Shown here in pieces: positions 5,834 to 9,850 of a DNA stretch of 9,850 nucleotides. A program made the position numbers and the translations under genes. This stretch comes from RGIG5299 sp045542315 (GTDB lineage: Bacteria; Bacillota; Clostridia; Oscillospirales; RGIG5299): positions 1-9,850 of the forward strand of contig JAZQKU010000048.1 in NCBI GenBank assembly GCA_045542315.1. The letters run 5' to 3'. Below the pieces are notes generated by a model. That model did not search any database. It saw nothing but the letters and a program-made list of their open reading frames with translations, and was not told where the DNA came from. Positions within the stretch are counted from its first letter, which is position 1. Each line of letters starts with the position of its first letter.

Positions 5834-7063
5834 TTATTTTACCGAAAACAGCTTCTTTATAAGCAAATGCCCTTTTTCTACTGTATTTTTCTTATCAATA
5901 TCGAATTCATTATAAGATATTGCATTCGGACCAAGCTTTGTTTTACTGCTGTAAAGCACGTAAGGAACAGCATCTCTCGAGTGAGTTCTTATCGAAAGCG
6001 GCGTGGGGTGATCGGGAAGCAAAAGAATTGCATAATCTTCACCGGCCGATTCAAGTGCTTCGATAAGAGGCTTAAGAATTTCACTGTCTATCTTTTCTAT
6101 TGATTTTACCTTGTTATCAATTTCAAACCTGTGTCCGCTTTCGTCAGCAGCTTCGACGTGGATATAAACGAAATCATTTCCGTCAAGTAACGTTTTTATA
6201 GCAGCGTCGCATTTACCCTTGAAATTGGTGTGAACGTTTCCTGTGGCACCTTCTACCTCCAAAACGTCAAGTCCCGCAAGCTTTCCTATTCCTTTAATAA
6301 GGTCAACGGCTGAAACGACGGCACCCTTTACGCCAAACAATTCATTATAAGACTTAAGTGCAGGCTTTCTTCCCTCTCCCCATATCCACATTGAATTGGC
6401 GGGGCGGAGCCCTCTTTTGACTCTGTCTGCATTTACGGGATCGTCTTTAAGTATCTCATAGCTTGCCTTCATCATCTTAAGGATAAATTCAGTGCCATTG
6501 CCCTTTGGGAGATATTCGGTAATCTTGCGCGTAGTGATATCGTGCGGCGGAGTAAATTCCATACCGCCCTTCGGGGTAGTCCATATAAGACAGTGACGGT
6601 AGCTTATACCGCTGTAGAGCCTGTATTCGGAACCGAACTCGGAGAAATATGAGGGAAGCTTTTTATTAAGCGACTCAATCAGCTTTCTGCTCTCCTCTGT
6701 GGTTATTTCATCGGAGCTGTAATCAACCATCGTTTTTTCCGAGTAATCCTCTTCATCTGAAAGAGTTACAAGATTGCAACGGAAAACCATATCGGTATCC
6801 TTTACGTCAATACCTATGCTTGCAGCCTCAAGCGGTGAGCGTCCTGTATAGTAAACGTCTGGATCATAACCCATTACGGAAAGATTTGCAACGTCACTTC
6901 CGGGTTTTAAGTTATCAGGCACAGTCTTAACAAAACCACACTCACCGTTTTGCGCAAGCTTATCCATAACGGGTTTATGTGCCGCTTCAAGCGGTGTTTT
7001 GTTGTCAAGTGCATCAAGACGGTAATCAGCCATTCCGTCTCCAAGCATAACAATATATTTCAT
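5834..7063 (-). CDS. archaeal-type cofactor-independent phosphoglycerate mutase family protein
   Basis: A 409-residue cytosolic enzyme of the alkaline phosphatase-like ApgM family. The expected reaction is interconversion of 3- and 2-phosphoglycerate. One bacterial branch (TIGR02535) has instead been proposed as a homoserine kinase in genomes lacking thrB, and I cannot tell the two apart here. Metal and catalytic features are present: LGDGMAD (7-13) with Asp9, the likely phosphorylated Ser56 in KPGSDVANLSVMGYDP, the HVEAADESGH cluster (302-311), DHPTP (351-355) and THS (360-362). The N-terminus starts directly at the metal-binding strand, as usual. The gene starts 16 bases after the purD stop with only AAGAAAGAA as a weak ribosome site, so translation may be coupled to purD. 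It is the last gene of the purine string. Nothing appears truncated. Confidence 0.88.
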   Translation of the reverse strand: MKYIVMLGDGMADYRLDALDNKTPLEAAHKPVMDKLAQNGECGFVKTVPDNLKPGSDVANLSVMGYDPDVYYTGRSPLEAASIGIDVKDTDMVFRCNLVTLSDEEDYSEKTMVDYSSDEITTEESRKLIESLNKKLPSYFSEFGSEYRLYSGISYRHCLIWTTPKGGMEFTPPHDITTRKITEYLPKGNGTEFILKMMKASYEILKDDPVNADRVKRGLRPANSMWIWGEGRKPALKSYNELFGVKGAVVSAVDLIKGIGKLAGLDVLEVEGATGNVHTNFKGKCDAAIKTLLDGNDFVYIHVEAADESGHRFEIDNKVKSIEKIDSEILKPLIEALESAGEDYAILLLPDHPTPLSIRTHSRDAVPYVLYSSKTKLGPNAISYNEFDIDKKNTVEKGHLLIKKLFSVK

Positions 7064-7079
7064 AAATTACATTCTTTCT

Positions 7080-8348
7080 TTATATCTTGCATCCTGCTTT
7101 ACCGATATCGTTGCGGTAGAAGCCTTTTTCAAAAGATATTTTCTTTACGTTTGCGTAGCAGTTGTCAAGCGCCTCGTCAAGTGTCTCACCTTTACAGGTT
7201 ACACCGAGAACTCTGCCGCCTGCCGTTACAATCTTGCCGTCCTTCAATGCGGTTCCGGCATGATATACCACGCAACACTCGCTGACTTTATCAAGTCCGG
7301 TTATTTCATAACCCTTTTCGTAGCTTTTGGGATATCCACCGCTTGCCATAATAACGCAAGCACAAGCGTTATCCGACCATTCGATCTTAAGGTCTGCAAG
7401 ATTTTCATTTATTACAGCTTCAAAGATATCAACAAGGTCGGTTTTGAGGCGAGGTAAAACCACTTGGGTTTCGGGGTCTCCGAATCGGCAGTTGTATTCG
7501 ATTACCTTTGGTCCGTTGGGAGTTATCATAAGGCCAAAATACAAAACACCCTTAAACGTTCTTCCCTCTTCGTTCATAGCCTTCATAGTGGGAAGGAAGA
7601 TGGTTTCCATGCACTCTTTGGCAAGCGCATCGTTATAGAAAGGATTGGGTGAAATAGTACCCATACCGCCTGTATTGGGACCCTTATCGTCGTCATATGC
7701 GCGCTTATGGTCTTTAGAGGACACCATAGGAACCATAGTCTTTCCGTCAGTAAATGCCAATACCGAAACCTCGGGGCCGGTAAGGCACTCCTCAATAACA
7801 ACACAGCTTCCCGATGCGCCGAATATTTTATCCTCCATCGAAGCCTTTACTGCATCAATAGCCTCTTCTCTTGTTTCGGCAACGGTAACACCTTTACCGA
7901 GAGCGGGACCGTCTGCTTTAACAACAATCGGCACGGGCTGGCTATTGATATAGTCAACAGCAGCAGCATAATCGGTAAAGCTTTGGTATTTGGCTGTGGG
8001 TATATTGTATTTCTGCATCAATTTTTTTGAAAACTCTTTACTGCCTTCAATGATTGCCGCATTTTTTCTGGGACCGAACACCTTAAAGCCTTCTGCCTCA
8101 AGCAAATCGGTAAGTCCCATTATAAGAGGATCATCGGGGGCAACTACGATCATATCGGGCTTGAGTTCCTTTGCAAGCTCAACCGATGCCTCAAGATCGG
8201 TTGCTTTAACACTCGGGAAGCACTCGGCAACCTCGGCAATACCGCCGTTTCCGGGTGCGCACCAGAGCTTTTCAACTCTTTTGCTTTTATTCAACTGATA
8301 TGCAATGGCGTGTTCTCTTCCGCCGCTGCCGTAAATCAATATCTTCAT
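7080..8348 (-). CDS. purD: phosphoribosylamine-glycine ligase (GAR synthetase)
   Basis: A 422-residue cytosolic ATP-grasp enzyme. It joins phosphoribosylamine and glycine with ATP to make glycinamide ribonucleotide in purine synthesis. The N-terminal domain starts MKILIYGSGGREHAI (GSGGREH, 7-13). The ATP-grasp region contains VKADGPALGKGV (143-154), where most homologues have GLAAGKGV. SSKDHKRAYDDDKGPNTGG (210-228) and EYNCRFGDPETQ (284-295) supply nucleotide and metal ligands. The C-terminal domain ends with FYRNDIG (410-416). Length is normal. The ATG at 8348 has AGAAGGT (8355-8361) upstream. It lies 22 bases after the AICAR transformylase gene and 16 bases before the mutase-family gene, clearly in one operon. 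Confidence 0.97.
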   Translation of the reverse strand: MKILIYGSGGREHAIAYQLNKSKRVEKLWCAPGNGGIAEVAECFPSVKATDLEASVELAKELKPDMIVVAPDDPLIMGLTDLLEAEGFKVFGPRKNAAIIEGSKEFSKKLMQKYNIPTAKYQSFTDYAAAVDYINSQPVPIVVKADGPALGKGVTVAETREEAIDAVKASMEDKIFGASGSCVVIEECLTGPEVSVLAFTDGKTMVPMVSSKDHKRAYDDDKGPNTGGMGTISPNPFYNDALAKECMETIFLPTMKAMNEEGRTFKGVLYFGLMITPNGPKVIEYNCRFGDPETQVVLPRLKTDLVDIFEAVINENLADLKIEWSDNACACVIMASGGYPKSYEKGYEITGLDKVSECCVVYHAGTALKDGKIVTAGGRVLGVTCKGETLDEALDNCYANVKKISFEKGFYRNDIGKAGCKI

Positions 8349-8370
8349 TTATATTACCTTCTTTAATATA

Positions 8371-9543
8371 TCAATGATGGAAAAGTCTTATTTCGGTAAA
8401 CGCCATAACCATACCGTATTTATTGCAGGTTTCAATAACGTTATCGTCTCTTATCGAGCCGCCGGGCTCTGCTATATAAGCAACTCCGCTTCGTTTCGCT
8501 CTTTCGATATTATCACCGAAGGGGAAGAATGCGTCGGAAGCCAATGCGACTCCGCTCATTGTTTTGAGCCATTCCTTTTTCTCCTCGCGTGTAAGCTCAA
8601 CAGGCTTTTCCTTAAAGAAAAGCTGCCAGTTTCCGTCGGCGATTACGTCCTCGGGAGTATCGGAAATATATACGTCGATAGTGTTATCTCTGTCGGGTCT
8701 TCTGATATCGTCCTTAAAAGGAAGGTTCAATACCTTGGGGTGACGGCGGAGATACCAGGTATCAGCTTTATTGCCTGCAAGGCGGGTACAGTGGATTCTC
8801 GACTGCTGACCTGCGCCAACGCCTATTGTCTGACCGCCCAAAGAATAGCACACAGAGTTTGACTGAGTGTATTTAAGAGTAATAAGACCGAGAATGAGGT
8901 CGTTTATTGCGTCCTCGGGAAGATCCTTTGCATCGGTTACGATGTTTTTGAGCATTTCCTTATCTATTTTAAGCTCATTTCTTCCCTGCTCAAAGGTAAT
9001 TCCGAAGCAATCCTTGGTTTCTATGGGAGCAGGTTTATAGTCGGGATCTATTTTTATAATGGTATAGTTACCTTTTTTCTTTGTTTTGAGAATTTCGAGT
9101 GCCTTCTCAGTATAAGAGGGAGCTATAACGCCATCGGAGACCTCAAGTTTAAGAAGATTTGCGGTATCCTCATCGCACTCATCGGAAAGAGCGGCAAAGT
9201 CTCCGTAGGACGACATTCTGTCGGCTCCTCTTGCTCTTGCATAGGCCGATGCGATAGGTGAAAGATCAACCTTGTCAACAAAATAGATTTTCCTCTCAAT
9301 TTCATCAAGAGGCTTACCGATTGCAGCACCTGCAGGGCTTACGTGCTTAAAGGACGTTGCCGCCGCAAGACCTGTCGCCTGCTTAAGCTCCTTTACAAGC
9401 TGCCATGCGTTAAAAGCGTCGAGAAAATTGATAAATCCGGGCCTGCCGCAAAGTACTTCAATGGGTAGCTCGCCATCCTGCATAAAGATACGGGCAGGCT
9501 TTTGGTTCGGATTACATCCGTACTTAAGTTCTAATTCTTTCAT
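8371..9543 (-). CDS. purH: stand-alone AICAR transformylase (PurH C-terminal activity only)
   Basis: A 390-residue cytosolic enzyme that transfers a formyl group from 10-formyltetrahydrofolate to AICAR, giving FAICAR, the second-last step to IMP. It corresponds to the C-terminal domain of bifunctional PurH/ATIC and lacks the IMP cyclohydrolase domain; the partial gene upstream likely supplies that. Motifs include SFKHVSPAGAA (64-74) with the catalytic Lys66-His67, YARARGADRMSSYGDF (101-116), TQSNSVCY, GAGQQSRIHCTRLAG, SDAFFPFGDN and the terminal RLFHH. These match vertebrate ATIC as I remember it more closely than E. coli PurH, which has KHANPCG at the catalytic site. The ATG at 9543 is preceded by AAGGAAGGA. 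The gene lies 16 bases after the cyclohydrolase fragment and 22 before purD. The symbol purH is used loosely, since only one of its two activities is encoded. Confidence 0.95.
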   Translation of the reverse strand: MKELELKYGCNPNQKPARIFMQDGELPIEVLCGRPGFINFLDAFNAWQLVKELKQATGLAAATSFKHVSPAGAAIGKPLDEIERKIYFVDKVDLSPIASAYARARGADRMSSYGDFAALSDECDEDTANLLKLEVSDGVIAPSYTEKALEILKTKKKGNYTIIKIDPDYKPAPIETKDCFGITFEQGRNELKIDKEMLKNIVTDAKDLPEDAINDLILGLITLKYTQSNSVCYSLGGQTIGVGAGQQSRIHCTRLAGNKADTWYLRRHPKVLNLPFKDDIRRPDRDNTIDVYISDTPEDVIADGNWQLFFKEKPVELTREEKKEWLKTMSGVALASDAFFPFGDNIERAKRSGVAYIAEPGGSIRDDNVIETCNKYGMVMAFTEIRLFHH

Positions 9544-9559
9544 CTTACAACGTCCTTCC

Positions 9560-9850
9560 TTATTTATTTTTGTTTATAATGCGTGTTTCAAATTCACCTG
9601 TTTCAAGGTCGATAAATCGAGTGAAAAGAGACACCTTATTTTCCTCGTTGAGTGCGTTCCAGATGGAATTTGTAAATTCATCAAGATCGCCGCAGATCTC
9701 AACAGTTTTCGGTGCGCCTTCGAAGGTGGGAATAGGGTTTCCGTCGCACTTATAGGTGTGGATGAAATGGCCCTTACCTGCCAAGGGGTTTTCATAATTG
9801 AAGTAGAAGCGCTCGTCAGAGGACGGATCGCCGTCTGCGCTTTTTAAAAT
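9560..9850 (-). CDS. purO: PurO-type IMP cyclohydrolase, C-terminal part (cut by window edge)
   Basis: The frame is open to the window edge; 96 C-terminal residues and the stop are visible and the start is missing. The visible part contains ERFYFNYENPLAGKGHFIHT and CDGNPIPTFEGAPKTVEI. A motif of the form DGxPxPxFEGxP is characteristic of PurO-type IMP cyclohydrolase-like proteins (PF07826), which close the FAICAR ring to give IMP. Identity rests on this motif and on its position directly before a transformylase that lacks a cyclohydrolase domain, a pairing that completes the pathway. An apparent internal start at 9784 is a TTG inside a continuous reading frame and should not be taken as the gene start. 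The next gene begins 16 bases downstream. This is an inference from memory of the family, without a search. Confidence 0.75.
   Translation of the reverse strand: MLKSADGDPSSDERFYFNYENPLAGKGHFIHTYKCDGNPIPTFEGAPKTVEICGDLDEFTNSIWNALNEENKVSLFTRFIDLETGEFETRIINKNK

Noticed and set aside
5815..5840. AAGTA/TACTT inverted repeat after the mutase-family gene as a purine operon terminator
   Set aside because: The stem has only five AT-rich pairs and no proper T-run; too weak to call.
7327..8298. Several plus-strand ORFs of 60-110 residues opposite purD
   Set aside because: They are frame shadows of a well-conserved enzyme gene, with no motifs or ribosome sites.
8374..8862. Plus-strand ORF of 162 residues opposite the AICAR transformylase
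   Set aside because: It lies entirely over a clearly identified gene, shows no recognisable domain and has no upstream ribosome site.
9560..9784. Treating the 74-residue frame as a complete small gene
   Set aside because: Its first codon is a TTG inside a frame that stays open to the window edge; it is the tail of a larger cyclohydrolase gene.

Overview
The window looks like ordinary chromosomal core from an anaerobic, spore-forming Firmicute of class Clostridia, probably of Ruminococcaceae/Oscillospiraceae type. The reasons are a SCIFF ranthipeptide locus (close to a class marker), a SpoIIM engulfment protein, a clostridial DUF624 membrane protein, AT-rich DNA with strong purine-rich Shine-Dalgarno sites, and split (not fused) enzymes for the last two steps of purine synthesis. 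All ten genes (nine complete, one cut by the window edge) lie on the minus strand, so transcription runs from high to low coordinates. I see no tRNA, rRNA, CRISPR array, insertion sequence or phage gene.

In transcription order there are three units. (1) About 9850 to 5834: the end of a purine operon with the C-terminus of a PurO-type IMP cyclohydrolase (partial), a stand-alone AICAR transformylase, purD, and an archaeal-type cofactor-independent phosphoglycerate mutase family protein. Gaps are only 16-22 bases. (2) About 5800 to 3180: a good sigma-A-type promoter, then yajC, a four-helix membrane protein (TIGR04086-like), a 48-residue SCIFF precursor peptide (scfA) and its radical SAM maturase (scfB), closed by a strong 28-base palindromic terminator. 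scfA starts inside the stop codon of the membrane gene (ATGA), and a 15-bp hairpin separates scfA from scfB. (3) About 3150 to 1: a second promoter, then proC, spoIIM, a XerC/D-like tyrosine recombinase with altered catalytic positions, and a DUF624 membrane protein.

The most interesting unit is the SCIFF operon. ScfB should install Cys-derived thioether cross-links in ScfA, which here carries seven cysteines instead of the usual six. No protease or ABC exporter is adjacent; the neighbours are a Sec accessory protein and an unknown membrane protein. SCIFF itself is a known family, so nothing here is a wholly new system. The details worth a second look are the translational coupling, the intergenic hairpin, the extra cysteine, the degenerate recombinase next to spoIIM, and an AICAR transformylase that resembles the vertebrate ATIC domain.
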